From Pseudoscleropodium purum (lineage: Eukaryota; Streptophyta; Bryopsida; Hypnales; Brachytheciaceae): a stretch of 64,000 bases of DNA. Both the position numbers and the translations under genes were made by a program. This document shows, piece by piece, positions 48,473-61,389 of the stretch. The notes under the pieces were generated by a model. It saw only the letters and a list, made by a program, of their open reading frames with translations, did not search any database and was not told the DNA's origin. Numbering within the stretch: position 1 is the stretch's first letter; each line of letters begins with the position of its first letter. The stretch spans positions 8,248,501 to 8,312,500 of the forward strand of contig OZ017799.1 in the NCBI GenBank assembly GCA_963969395.1, given 5' to 3'.

Positions 48473-51400
48473 ATGGCGGAGAATAATGAACACCATCAGC
48501 CGTTGGAGTGCATCGACTTAGGCTCCCCCAACAAAATTACGCAGGCCGCGCGAGTCCGCGAGGTATCTATCTATCTGCGCTTTGAGTGTAGAATTCTTTA
48601 GGAGTCGCAGTGCAGGATTCTTTATGAGATGGATTGTAGAATTTGCAGTGATGCTTGTACTTCTGAATCGAATTGGAAATTGCCATGAGGACTCTTGTAG
48701 TTCAGGTAGCGAGACCTAGAATCGTCACTTTTAGCGCTGAGCATAGTTCCTCTTGTTGGACTTGCCATATTTTCTTAGGTTTGGAAGAAGATTCCGATGC
48801 TTCAAAGATTGCGTTATTCGGATACTGTGTGCAAAAATTGAGAAGTTTCATTTTGGGGGGATAGATTGTCGCTAAAACAGAGGTGTAGGCTAACATCCTC
48901 CTGATCAAGATGTAGTTCTTTTCTAAGGGTTTAAGTTAACAGTTTTGGGGTGTCCCTAGATTATTCTACTCCCCCTAAGCTATCAAATTGGGGCTGATAT
49001 GATTAGCCAAGATACAGAAATAACTTTGATTCTTCGGTGGAACCATTGGACATTTGAACGTTGATTGTTCAACATCCCAAATCAAAGCCCACAGGACAGT
49101 GAGAGTGACTCATGAACTACAGACCCTGTTTAGACAGAGCATTCTAGGCATGATTGGAACCTCAAGCCATGGCGGTAATTGGATATGTTGCAGGCATGTA
49201 TGAACGAGGGTTTCTTCTACATTATCAACCATGGCATCGACTCCAAGTTCCTTGCTGAGGTCTTCACACAAAGCAAGAAGTTTTTCACGCTTCCCTTGGA
49301 GGAGAAGATGAAGGTGTTTCGTGACAAGAATCAACGTGGCTACATACCCTTCGAATATGAGATGCTAAATCCAGATTTTTGCGTTAGAGGTTAATCCCCT
49401 CGCCATATCCTGAGAGTGTTCATGGCTACTATTGAACTAATTTTTTTAATCCTAACTGAAACCCAATACTTAGTTAACCTTCGTGGTGTTTGAAATCGCA
49501 GGTGAAACGAAGGAGAGCTTTTATGTTGGCTCTACAATTCCAGGGAGTGACTTGCCTTTCTACGGACCGAACCAATTCCCTTCTTCAGGTTAGAGTTATG
49601 GAGAAGTTTCCCTTTGTTTTGGTAGACGTTTTGTTACTCCAAGATCGTGTACGTTTGATATCAATAGGCTCAGCTCTTTCTTGTAACAAGGTTTTCAACG
49701 AGATTAGATTGTTTCAGGAACTTGAAGACAGCCTCAAAATGAAAACACTCTTAGGGATTGATGGGGAATATGATTCGTGGGACCATAGGGAGCTCTCCAT
49801 GTGATCAGTGTGACTGTAGGGAGATCTCCATGAAGCATAGAGAATTTCCCTTTGTGATGTCTTAAAAGTTCAGGCAACAGTGTAATTTTGCTGATAGCCC
49901 TGATTTAAGTTTTGGAGGCTGTTATCATTCTAGCAATAGTACTCAAATGGGTCGTGGAAATGAGTGCTGATGCAGAACTGCTGCCTGGATGGAAAGAAAT
50001 TATGGAACGGTATTATCAGGAATTAGTGTAAGTTGCTGCATTCATATACAATACTTTCCGCTTGTTGATGCATCATACAAATTCATGAGTTAATAGAAAT
50101 TCTTATATTCTTTGAGGCCTTGGATCTACTGTCAGAAAAATTGTATGGTAAGCGATTTTATGGTCCATTTGCGTGCACCTCACCTACCATACACTAAACA
50201 ATAAATTTAAAGGTATGCAATCACAAGCAACGTTACAGCCCTCACTTATTGCAAATATGAATAATTTTGTGAGGTACCGCAGATATCTCTGTAAGCGCTT
50301 GGCTTCACTGATTGCATTAGCGCTCAACCTGGATGAGTCTTTCTTTTACCAGAAAGGGATTATAGACCAGGCCGCAAGCATTATGCGACTTCTTCACTAC
50401 TCTGGTTAGTCAATCGCACGCTCCAACTACTTCGATGCCTGCTTTTGTAATTATTTGCCAAATCCGCTAATGTGTTGACAGATAAGGGCAGTCTTAACCA
50501 CAAAGCTAAAAATAGAAAATCCACTTTAGAAGCTAATAGTTTATCAAAGTGGTTTTCAAGACGTATTTTGAGTGCTGAACTTCCAAATTGTGAACATGGG
50601 CTTCTTCTTTTTTATGGGTACATTTTGTTACCATGAGGGTTTCTAAATGGATTATTTCAACTACTGTGGAAATCAAAGTGGTGTATGGCCATTTGGACAC
50701 TTAGGGTTAATTGTGACAAGATTTTTGATGAAATTCTTTTGTTCATGCAGCGGAGGAATCTAAAATTGAAGAGGGAGTGTTTGGAGCTGGACCTCATTCT
50801 GATTGGGGCTTTTTGACCCTTCTAATTACAGACGACGTCCCTGGTCTGCAGGTCTGCATCGTTTCAGTCCTTATGCCAAAGCTATACTCTATACTCCGTA
50901 TGCTATTCTGAGGCATTTTGCTACGAAATTGGGAAACTCGTATTAGTGTAGAAGTCCTTCAACTTTGTATACAAATCCTGCACTGGTAAGTTCAAAAACT
51001 GACAGTAACCATGCTGCGGTCAGATATGCAGAAATGAGGATGCAGTGCCTCAAGTTTGGGAGGATATTCCACCGATGAACGGGTAACGATCATTTTCAAA
51101 AACCAAGTGCTCATCTGAATTTCTTTATCAGAAATCGAATGGACCTTTCACTTTTGTTTCTGTTGTGTTTTCCAGAGCCTTCATTGTGAATCTTGGCCAG
51201 ATGCTTGAGAGATGGAGTAATGGGCTCTTTCGGTAACAGTACACTTCCCATTTGCATTTCTTGTTTGAATTCTAGCTCATATAACTCTGTTCCCTCCAAT
51301 GAAGAATGCTCATTCCTTATTTTAGTGTAAAGCAAGGTGTTCAATGAAATAAGACTGCTTCAGGAATTTTAGAAAGCATCATACATAAAGAGAATCTTTT

Positions 51401-52750
51401 TAATGATCCATGCGGAGGTTTTCCTGTGGTCAGAATCATAGGAAACCTCAGTGTAACCTAGGAGAGATTTCCTTATGAAATCATCGAGAAAATTCTACAT
51501 ACGCTGTTGTCTGAGAGTTCCTGTAAAAGTCCAATTTTACTGAAAACCTCGTTCAGGAAACAGTTCCATACCATGCTGGTGCGTGATCAGATTGATTCAA
51601 AGCAATTTTTTCCTTGCAGTGCTACCCTTCATCGAGTCATTGGCAAGGGAGTTGAACGATACTCAGTAAGCACTCCGCCTTTCAACAGTTTCTGCCTTCT
51701 TCTGCCTCTACTTCCGTATTTTGGAGGCAGCACACCCATAAAATTAATAAGCATTTTCGAAAAATCGAAGTCATTACCTGCATGATCTGGCTCCTGAACT
51801 GATCGTTTTTGGTATTCTAACCGTGGCCTTTTCAAAAAATGAATTTCAGATACCATTTTTCTTTAACCTCAATTATGACTGTGTGGTGGAGTGCTTCCCA
51901 ACTTGCTGTTCAGAAGACAATCCGCCCAAGTAAGTAAAAAGAAACGGACCAACACAACATGCTCTTGTTCAGGCTGGATACCTGTCCATGTCATACAGGC
52001 TACTTTCTCAAAGAGGCACCACGGGTAGCACTCACTATCTGTCCGTGTGCATCAGTAATATTTCCTAGTACTTACTACCCTGCTTACAAGCCATATTGAC
52101 AGTAGCACTGATAATATGAACAAACAACGGAGTGGTTATCCAGACTAATGAAGGTGGAATCAGAAAAATCAGTTATAACAACACATAAGTACCGTCAGAG
52201 ACCCTATTTGTGCCACCAGCCACTATGTATCAGGAGTGTACATTTCTAACTTTTAAATGTATTCTATTAGTACATAGTAATCACATGCACAAATAGGGTT
52301 TCTTACCTTACCTTACAATAATGTGGAATTAGCCCTGGAAGGACATTAAGGCCAAAAAGTGGCCAATGGATGACTTTCAAGATTACAAAATTACTGTAAT
52401 CTTGAAGAAATCAATGCACCTATTATTGGTCCAAAAATAGGATAATTTTTGGCAAAGTACTGTGGTGATATGCCTCACCCTTTAAGGGTTATTAGCGTAT
52501 AGAACTACCCTCATGAAGACCTTGGATCCGAAATGTTTTCATCTTTGTCTCGTTCAGGAATCTCTGGAGCGTTTCATTAAGAATTGTTGTTTGTGCTTCA
52601 GCTACAATATTACTCCGTAATGTTATTGTAGTATTATGTGGTAGATAACAAATTCTTGGGTGCAACAGGTATCCTCCAATCACAAGTGGTGACTACCTTA
52701 CGAGCCGCTACATTGCGACTCATAAGGATGCATTCGTTGAAGTGCAGTAA
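48473..52750 (+). CDS. 2-oxoglutarate/Fe(II)-dependent dioxygenase
   Basis: Eleven exons: 48,473-48,562, 49,194-49,389, 49,502-49,588, 49,976-50,027, 50,283-50,404, 50,751-50,851, 51,024-51,082, 51,176-51,232, 51,620-51,665, 51,850-51,929 and 52,669-52,750. They join without a stop to 323 codons. The N-terminal DIOX_N part has GFFYIINHGI and ends with the linker around YGPNQFPSS. The jelly-roll core carries the iron ligands H198 and D200 (in GAGPHSDWGFLTLL) and H259 (TLHRV), and R268 with S270 (ERYS) to bind 2-oxoglutarate. All are present, so it should be active. The family oxidises small molecules such as hormones, flavonoids or other specialised metabolites; substrate cannot be read here. 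Layout is nearest the isopenicillin-N-synthase-like group that includes plant At3g50210-type proteins. Start chosen as the only ATG in frame with the first donor. Confidence 0.9.
52198..52305. repeat. Inverted repeat in the last intron of the dioxygenase gene
   Basis: A left arm containing GACCCTATTTGTGC (about 52,198-52,229) pairs with a right arm containing GCACAAATAGGGTTTC (about 52,274-52,305), roughly 30 bases per arm with mismatches and about 44 bases between. It may be a small MITE or only a chance foldback. It is inside the intron 51,930-52,668. Confidence 0.5.
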
Positions 52751-52947
52751 CATTGCTTTGCTCTCAAGGTGAGGTTGGAGTCAGTAATGTGCCAAAATTT
52801 GCATACCAGCTCCAAAAGCTCAATTTGCAAACGGCATTGATAGCCCCTCGGGTAAGGTAACTGCACGTGTTGGAATGTGCATATGAATACAATGAACTAT
52901 CTTGGTTGATCTTTGTCGGGTCTTGTTGACAATTGAAAGAGGATTGT

Positions 52948-53130
52948 AAATTCTCTTTTGTATTTTTTTGAACACTGTACGAGGAAACTATTAGTCCTCA
53001 AAATGCTAAATTCTCTCTTTTTTGTATTTTCTGAACATTGCATGAAGAAACTATGAATCCTCAAAATGCTAAACTCTCTTTTTTGTATTTTTTGAACATT
53101 GTATGAAGAAACTATGAACTCTCAAACTGT
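52948..53130. repeat. Tandem repeat, ~60-bp unit, three copies
   Basis: CTCTTTTTTGTATTTTTTGA followed by ACATTGTATGAAGAAACTAT and CCTCAAAATGCTAAA recurs at about 52,950, 53,010 and 53,070. It lies about 200 bp 3' of the dioxygenase stop codon and may sit in or just after its 3' UTR. The last copy is truncated. Confidence 0.75.
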
Positions 53131-54590
53131 TGATTATAAGTGTATCCAAGGCTCTCATGGACACCTGCAAAGTGGAGGAACATTGCTCTGCAAACAAATA
53201 TATACAATGTCTTTGCCTTTGATGAACTTTGTTTGGTTCATTTCATTCTAGTTTTGGAACACAAACAATGACACAACTGAAATTGTGTCAAAATCCGTGA
53301 CATTTTAAATACCCTAAAACAATAGAGTTGAAATGATTTCTTGATAGGAGAGACTCCTTTTTTTTCAAAATTTATCTGTTTGCCACCCAACAGTCCTCCC
53401 GAGGCAACTCAAGTGTAAATGCCTCGAACCCTAAGGAAAATGTAAGCGAAGGGCACCCAAGTCCAAACTCATATACCGTGAGATGAACAGAGTACTTCCG
53501 GGCCGGCGATCACAGCATGTTTCCGTCGGTCACATAAAACAACTTCTCATTCATCCAAACTAATGCTGGAATTTGTGATAATCAACCAAGTTTTACAACT
53601 AAATTTTGAAATTAAGGAAAGTAATGTAATCTTACGTATCAGCAAAAACGTGCAAAAATTCAAAAAGAATTTGAGCGTCAATGTGTTAAAAGGTTGGTGA
53701 TAGAGGGACACCAAGGTCCACAAATGTTCATCGAAGGCGACCACAGGATTAACCCGGAATGTTGGCAGCTATTTGAATCTTGCATCTTCTTCAACTCTCT
53801 TCTGCTGCAAGAGGTAGAATGGTAGATACTTCGTACTATGGAATCTGCACCAGCAACTTGCATGAACGTGAGCGCTCTAAACCACATCAAGGCATTCCTA
53901 GGTTTTCAGGACTACTAACTACTCCAATTTTCAAGCTATGCAAGCGTTTGCAATCCTACTGAACATGCCGTGAGCAATCAAAATCTGGAGCAGAGAGGGT
54001 AGTAAAAGGGCCTTGTCTCCCTATGCCAGATCCATGTATGAAGACTAGCCTTCCTATTTGAAAGTAAGTTGTCTGTCCTCGTTGGAAGTTATTGTGCAAA
54101 ATTGTCTGCAGTCCACAAACCTTCAAGGCTGCAGACATTCAGCAAAGTTCTCTCTGTTCAAGTCTCTCCGCCTCTTACACATTTTCACGACGATATTGCT
54201 TCTGTCACCAATCCACCAACCATAAAGGACTACTTAATGTTTCTTTATCGTTGGAAAGCGCTAACAGTGCAATTGACACCGAAAAGAGGATTCTAACAAT
54301 CTTCGGAAAGTTTCAAGGCTCCTGCCGAACAATCTCTCGGCAACCTACAACTGGCAACAGGGAACCTACGGCGGTAGGGCCTACCGTCCGAAACAGCAGT
54401 GACGAACTCACGCTGCACGTCTCGTCGACATCAGTACACTTACAGTCTACAGTATTTCCAAGTAAAGTGCGTGACCTCGATCTTCCCAACTAATCCTACG
54501 CTTTCAAGATTGGAAACGTGCTACGTGAATCTTGAGTCTCAGATGCGCGATTAGGTCAAATTAGAAACTAAAGAGCTCACCGGCCGGCGG
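53131..54590. other. Intergenic DNA without recognised gene
   Basis: Several frames of 60-133 codons overlap on both strands (for example 54,092-54,493 plus), but none shows a domain, and they overlap one another without splice support. The content rises in GC toward the DUF1639-gene leader. Confidence 0.4.
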
Positions 54591-55776
54591 AAGTGTCGGC
54601 AGTGAGAGAATGACGACAAGTTGCACCACTTGAGGCATGGCAGCGCCGGACCGATTTTTCTGATTAATTTTTGGACACAAATTGAAGAAATTCAATTACA
54701 AAGGAAAAAAAACGACCAGCTTCGGACTGAATTTCCACCTTGCAATACACGCTCCGCTACTCAACGGAGATGAAGAGCGGCTCCAAGGAAAGCCCTAAAA
54801 ACTGACGCACAGGGTTGGGGTTTGAAAGCGTCCTCGCAACACCTGGTTGAGGACGGCGTCCCAAGTGACGGGACGTCGTTCAGGACGCCGAGGAAAGTGA
54901 ATCGTCGCCGGAGGGGACGATTCTCATCAGTCCGGCGAACGAAGATCATGAACGAACGAACAGGTCCGGGCGTCTTCTTCTCCTTCTTTCTCCCATTGCT
55001 GTGCAGAAGTGTTGCAGCGTTACAGAGTGAGTTGAGAGTGTTGCTGCGTTGGTGAAGTGCAGCAGAGCTCCTTCTTCGTGTTCGATGGTGTGCATTGTGA
55101 CCGCTCGTGTAGAAATCTGAGTGACGGAGTGTCAATTTCTCTTTTCGGAGATTGTGGTGTGGAGGTTTTGTTTACGAGGAACGTTCTTTGAGAGGGAGTA
55201 GGAGGGAGATTGAGAGATTTGTTTGAAATTGATGCGGCGCCGTGGCGTGTGCGGTTTGTAAGAGTTTCGTGAGGAATTCGTGCTGTGGAGGGGGAAGTTG
55301 GGAGGGAGGTCTGGGTGGTGGATGACGGAGATTCGGAGGAGGGAGAGGAGGTAGAGGATTCGAGGGGGGAAGTGGAGAGTGTGAGGAGGAAGAGAGTCAT
55401 GGTGTTTCTTTTGTGATTGATGCTCTTCATGCGATAGTTCCGGACTTCAAGCGATCCGGTTGGGTGTCGCGGCAGCCGCCACCAGTTACGATGAGGTTGG
55501 CTTCTTGCGCAACGGTCTGACGGAGTTTGACGCTTTTGTGGCCTTAGAAAACGAATGAGGCTCAGATTTTAGATTGCTCGGAAGTGTTGCAATTGAGGAG
55601 AGTGCGACGGTCTTGCTGTTTTCTTCTTGAAAAGTTTTGTAGTGACATTGAGGACCGCGGCGGCGTTAGGTGTCGAGAATCTTGTGTGGCGCGGTGGCTT
55701 TGTGGAAGTGATTTGCTGCAGAGGGATCTCGTGCCTCGAATGTAGTGTTTTCATTTGTGGTGGAGGTCGCGTCGCG
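54591..55776 (+). promoter_or_regulatory. Long GC-rich leader / promoter region of the DUF1639 gene
   Basis: Over a kilobase of GC-rich, purine-rich plus-strand DNA (GGAGGGAGATTG, GGAGGGAGAGGAGG) leads to the first likely ATG of the gene. Multiple short upstream frames exist on the plus strand. On the minus strand the same composition gives Ser/Thr/Pro-rich open frames that I consider shadows. It fits a long 5' UTR with promoter at the left end. Confidence 0.4.
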
Positions 55777-57899
55777 ATGTGGATTTCTTGCAATGCGAAG
55801 TTGTACGGTAGAGAGTTCAAGAGAGATTATGGTCAAGGACGAGGCGGAGCGTTTTTGTTTTCTTTTTCACGTGGTTTGATCAAAACTGTTCTCGAGGATC
55901 GTGATGCTGTAAGTATACAGGCTCTGTAGTTATCTCGTTTGGAACGCTTCAAGGAGCCTTCAGATGACGAGATCTGTTCGAAATTTTTGCTCGATTGAGA
56001 GTGTAGACAGCCCGCAAGTGAGTAGATACCTTGAATTCTTGTATAATCGTGTCTTTTCGTAGCTAGCTGGATGCTGCCTTAGTGAGTATTTTTGCGGCAG
56101 GACGAGAGTGCTTTTGAAGCATACGTGTAGGTCGGCGTCGTAAAGGGCGGCTGTCATAATTCGTGGTGAATGTCCGAGACGTCTTGCAGCGTATACGTTA
56201 GGTTGTTTTAGCGGAAAAGATTGAGACCTTTGCTCTTCGGATTTGGCACTTTCAGTTTTTAATCTTGACTCGTAGTCTAGCTTATCGTATTGAAGAAGTT
56301 TTTGTTGGTTCGCAGACAGCAGCAGGTTGCTAGCTCCGAGGGGGCGCCTGTTAGTGTCGCAAGGAAAGGCACCGTGAAAAACGGTCGAAGGGAAGACCTC
56401 GTTGGAGACGAGAAACTGGGAGATTGCTTGAAACTAGGGAATAGAAGAGTTTTGGTCAAGATACCAGGCAACAAGTTGAAAGTGGCACAACAAGGAAAGT
56501 ATAGCAATGAGCATGCACACAAAGTTCCTGAAGTCTGTCATGTCCGGATTGGAGAGCAGGTCGAGAAAGAAGAGGAAGTAATCGAACAGATCCAACAACG
56601 ACCCATTTCTGATGGAGTCAGCCTACCGCAGTGGGGTCAGAGGAAACGATTGCGATTCAACAATAGAGTTGATGTCAAAGCTGCTACGGAGGATACTGTG
56701 CCTGATTTGAAGGCTGTTCCAAGATCAGGCAGGGGGGGCGTCAAGGTAGAGAAGAGTCCAGGGGTGCCTATTGTGCGAATTAAAAGGCCAGCTGCTGTTG
56801 CTAAACTTCCACCATCTCCGGAACTAGCTACTGGGGACAGCAAGAGGTATGCGTTATTCAGCACTGGCACTCGCTACCTTCGCCCACTACTAGAACTACC
56901 TCCGACAGACTCTTTATCCACGATGGTCTCTGGACCGGCGTTATTCTTCCTCTTCTCTTCAGCTCTGTGAGGGCATCCTCTCTTTTTTGATGTTCTCATG
57001 CATTCTTTGCAACATCGGTCAGCTGATGTATTCTCGGTGTGAAGGACTTCAGAGAGGCGGTACTTGCCTCTTTTTTTTCTTTTATGACTGATCTCCTTTC
57101 CTTTTCTTTGTGAACAGGGATGTTGAGGGTACAGGAGCGACATGTACAGCACAGATTGTTAACAACCATGTGAACGGCTCTCTCGAAACCGAAGTCAATA
57201 TTTCTCGAATTGCAGAGGTGCTCTCAGAGCGACCACTAGTAAATCCTGAGAAGGCCTCCGTTAGCCCGGCCGATTCACCGACTGCTCTTCCTGCCGTCAC
57301 TGCGAGAGCGGAAGATAACGTCCACCAAGACAGAGCAGGTCCTTCTGAAAAAGTAGATATGGATTTGTTCCAGTGGCCCAAGTTCCTAGTTTCCTTGTCA
57401 CGGAAGGAGAAGGAGGACGATTTTTTTGCAATTAAGGGCTCTAAGCTGCCCGTCCGGCCCAAAAAGAGGTCGAAGCATATGGAGAAGGCCATCACCGTAA
57501 GTGGTCTTTCCTCCATCTAGACAGGACACGTCGTGTGGTTTATTTCAAGTTCTGCAGTATCCAGAGTGGGAGTGTGTTGTTTAATTTGGAACTCTGTTCA
57601 TGATACTTACTTTTTGCATGCTCCCTGTGCGTAACAGTTCGTCAGCCCTGGAGCCTGGCTTTGTGATATTACAAGGGAGCGCTATGAAGTTAAAGAGAAG
57701 AAGACTACTAAAAAGGTGGGTAGTGATTTGTACTATGTTTGTGCTCAATTTAGCTTGTGTTGTGAGCTGTGTTCCTAAAATGGTTTCAGTTCTGAACATG
57801 TTCAGTGGGATAATTGGTGCTAAAAGACCTCCCCTTGTCACGATGCAGAGACCAAGGGGTCTAAAGGCGATGGGTAGTGCCGACAGCGATTCAGATTAA
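55777..57899 (+). CDS. DUF1639-family protein
   Basis: Proposed exons: 55,777-55,908, 56,320-56,846, 57,118-57,496, 57,638-57,715 and 57,849-57,899, giving 388 codons. The conserved DUF1639 core spans about residues 306-372: WPKFLVSLSRKEKEDDFFAI, then KLPVRPKKRSKHMEKAIT, then FVSPGAWLCDITRERYEV and a basic tail. It is preceded by a long, low-homology, basic-to-acidic region (residues 45-300) that is probably disordered. Plant DUF1639 proteins are small, of unknown biochemical role; a basic, nuclear-type composition is visible, but I claim no function. Exons 2-4 are well supported by phase and motif. The first exon, with ATG at 55,777 and a GTAAGTAT donor, is tentative, as no ATG exists in frame in exon 2. 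The last exon uses an acceptor ATGCAG at 57,848; another acceptor would end the protein differently. Confidence 0.75.
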
Positions 57900-60800
57900 C
57901 TTTGAGAGCAATTAGTTGTGGCTACTACCTTCCTGCGCACCTGGAAGCCGGAAGTGAAGGTATTGACTACTCATTGATTCTACAGAGCTATATTGTTTGT
58001 CGAAGTCTGGGAAGCCAGTCTTATGACATTAGGCCAGAAATATGGAACTTGTGTAACAGATTCAACTTTCATAATTACTTCAAAACCATTCTCGAATGGG
58101 TGCTCTCGACCGTATTCTTATCGGTAATGTAGATGCAGTTTTCAGGCGATGGCATTATGAATAGCCAGGTTTGGATTGAAAGATTAGAAGTCTACACTGC
58201 GTACTTCAAGATCTAGTCTAGTCTAGTCGTCTAGGCAGAGGGTTCTGTGTACATGTCATTGGTCCTTTTTTACTCACGGAATTTAGTTTAAGAGACTTCT
58301 CCTTCTTAAATCTTCGGATCGTTGTATTGCCCCATTGGCAAATAGTTTTTGCGCAGGAAGCGTCAATTTTTTTGAATTCTGGACGTTATGACGTTACCTG
58401 AATCTCTTAGTTGTTCCGCAACTTATATTAGGCTCATGGTTGGCCTTTCCGGAGCAATAAAGTGTGGCCATGGAGACGTGTTGGTAGCAGCCGTCCTTGA
58501 GGTGAGTTGGACTATGTTGATGAAGTGCTGAAGGTCTATTTAGACTATTGGCAGCATGTTCCTCAACACCCTGACCAACATAAGGGCTTATTTTCTTATT
58601 TGCGAAGGATCATAGTCTATCCACGTCCAGGCCCATGATCCCCTGTATGCTAGATAACTCATTTCCATTGGCTTCATGATTAGTACAGGCCTTTACTAGT
58701 TATCAACGTTCATGTGCTGTACTTCAATTTTTTTTCAGAATATGTAAGCAAAGATCGCCTGTCACCGGACAGATAAGACTGAACTGAGATTGGGTATGTT
58801 CAGAATTTGTTCGTGTGATGCTCAAGTTCTCTTGTATGCATATTACAGCTAGACCAGTTGTGATATGCATGTAAAGGTCTTTGACACATGTATATTCGTA
58901 ATAGGAACTTAGTGCCAAGGATGTTAGCATAAGTTCAGATGTCAAAGCACTGTCATTGTTTGAAGCATAAGAGCGGGCCCTGAGGTGAATCACCCCTCAA
59001 CAAAGGATTTGAAAGTTGTTGATCAACCTTGTTGGAATAATTCTTTGCTGTTGTGAGTGGATGATTGTGGTAAGGTCTTTTGGGATGTTTCTCAGGAGTC
59101 GGAAATTCAAGAAGACTTGATTTTTGGTGTCTGTTATTTCAGCTTCCTCATCCATAAATGTCTATCAATTCAATCATGTACTAGAGGGTATGCCCGTCTG
59201 TCTGTTTTCTGGTTCTCTGTTTTTAAACTTGATTATATTTCTTCTTTTATCCATTTTTTCAACTATGCCTGATCAGGAAGAGCTTAAAAGAGAAACTCCG
59301 TTCTATCAAACGAGTTGGCATTCACTATCCAGCTCCTTTGAGGCGTGTCATTAAAGACAGAAATTATACGCTTTCAAATAGTTGTATTGTAGGTGCACCA
59401 ATGCGTAGGGAGAACTGGGGTTTAAGCTTAGTTGTGAGTCCGCCGTCCAATTTGTGACTTCTTTCCTATCTACGAAAAGATGAACCTACCACCACTTTTG
59501 GAGTTTAAAGTTCTTTATTATCTTTACTCTCATTTTGTGACTATGTATGAATGAAATGTCTCATATTCATTTTTCTAAGATATAATCTCATATTTTCTAT
59601 AAGTCATAAAAAGGTACAAATTTTTTTAGCAAAACTTGAAATTATTATGAATTTATAATAAAAAGTGAAAAAGTTCATATTAATTGGCAAAATACATTTG
59701 AAGAATCTGAATTTTTCTCCATTAGGTACAAAACATCATCTGGAAAATTTGCTTATCATTGTTGTTCTAAAATTATAAACTCAAGTGATCCAAAATTATA
59801 ATTAAATGTTAAATTCTAGGACTTTCTTCAGATTTTCAAATTAGTAAGCTTCATTTCATTAGTTAGTCTAAAATTCAAAAAAACTGAATAATTTCTATGA
59901 CTAAAATTCAAATCAAGTAAAAGTAGCTAAAATGTGCCAAAATGCACTACTTGTTGATCAAGTATCTTTTTTTAGAAAAGTTTAAAGATTCTACAATGAG
60001 AGAATATCTACCATTAAATGAAAATTCATTTATACAACTCTCAAAACAATTTGGATGAAAAAATGTTTCAAAGTGTGTAAAACATCTTGTCAATTGTATA
60101 AAAGATATCTAAGTGTCCCAATATTCATATTTTAGATGATGAATAAATTCAAACTTGATCCTTTTATTATATTGAAATGCTTATTATATCATTTATTCAA
60201 ATTTCTTTGATTTTTCTTGTCTTAGTTTCCTAACATTTACATTATCTAAATTTTCTTAAATCAAAGATTTTCTAATTTAAGAATCCAAGAGAATCAACTT
60301 GTTCCTAAATTATTCTAGTACAAATCCCTTTATTATGCATCATCACAAGTGTTGACATTTAGACGACATCAAGGACCTATGAACACTAATTTAAATCATT
60401 GGTGAAAAAAGGAAGAATGTCCATATTAAATATAAATAGCACTCAATTTTTTTGAAAATTGCACCACAATGGTTATAATCATTATAGTATATATCAACTT
60501 CCCCTATCATTTTATCTTTAAGAAAATCAATTGGTCTTGCTTATTGACTCTAACTTCAAATTTCAATTAAGAAAATTAAATTTTGGGAATTTTCAATTTA
60601 GAATAAGAATCAAACTTGGTAATCTTCATTTCCATTTACAAAAATTAAATTCAAAAAGATTTATTTAGAAAAATTTTCAAAATTGAAATCAACAAGAAGA
60701 AGCTAGAAGTTGTCCAAATATATTACATGATGTTTCACATTTGGTCATTAGGCTCGTAAAAAAAGACATTTACAATTTCTTGTAATTAATTGTCCACCCA

Positions 60801-61389
60801 CCCTACTCCCACTGTACAAATCAAAAACACCTAATTCACCCATGCACCTTCTAAAACCAGAAAAGAACTTGGATATGGATTCGACACGGGGATATATGTG
60901 GAATATATGTAAGTATAATATATGAAATACAAATGTTTAATATGGAATAGCTGTACAACACATGGATACATGTACAGGATATGGTTGTTAATCCCATATC
61001 AATTGCAATCTAGCATGTTAAAAAAAAACATAGATATGGGAGATAATGAATATACATATGAAGAGTCTGAGATGCCCTTGCACTATTAGATGATGGTAGA
61101 GAGGTACTCAAACTGAATGGTGTGGTTGCAAGTTCAATACCTAATAGACGATAATAAGTTCAATACCTAGTGTAAAATCAACCTTTCTACCTAATAGAAA
61201 ATTCTTGCAATGTATTTCTTTGACACATTTGTTTAAAATAAAATAAAATAAAGTATATACTAGGGGGGTATTAATTCACTCACTTATTAAGTGAATGGGT
61301 GATATTCCCTCACTATCTTTGATATATTTGTTTCAATTTTTTTTTTTTTTAAAAAGACATACAAGAAGGGTTATTAATTCACTCACTTC
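57900..61389. other. 3' flank of the DUF1639 gene, then AT-rich intergenic DNA
   Basis: From 57,900 to about 59,480 the composition stays moderately GC-rich and may hold 3' UTR or an unrecognised non-coding transcript; no frame over 90 codons has a domain. Beyond 59,500 the DNA becomes AT-rich with no genes. The repeated phrase TATTAATTCACTCACTT at about 61,268 and 61,371 brackets a short direct duplication next to the TTAA element. Confidence 0.4.

Noticed and set aside
54092..54493. A 133-codon plus-strand frame
   Set aside because: No recognised domain, overlaps frames of similar length in other phases, and shows no splice or codon pattern that favours it.
55020..55430. A 136-codon Ser/Thr/Pro-rich minus-strand frame
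   Set aside because: It is the mirror of a purine-rich leader, has no domain or splice support, and lies opposite the likely 5' UTR of the DUF1639 gene.
56290..56319. Translation start of the DUF1639 gene at 56,290
   Set aside because: There is no ATG there (the triplet is TTG) and an in-frame stop lies just upstream at 56,278-56,280; an acceptor follows, so the exon is entered by splicing.
59057..59354. Two overlapping 71-76-codon plus-strand frames 3' of the DUF1639 gene
   Set aside because: They overlap in different phases, have no domain, and are compatible with chance or UTR sequence.
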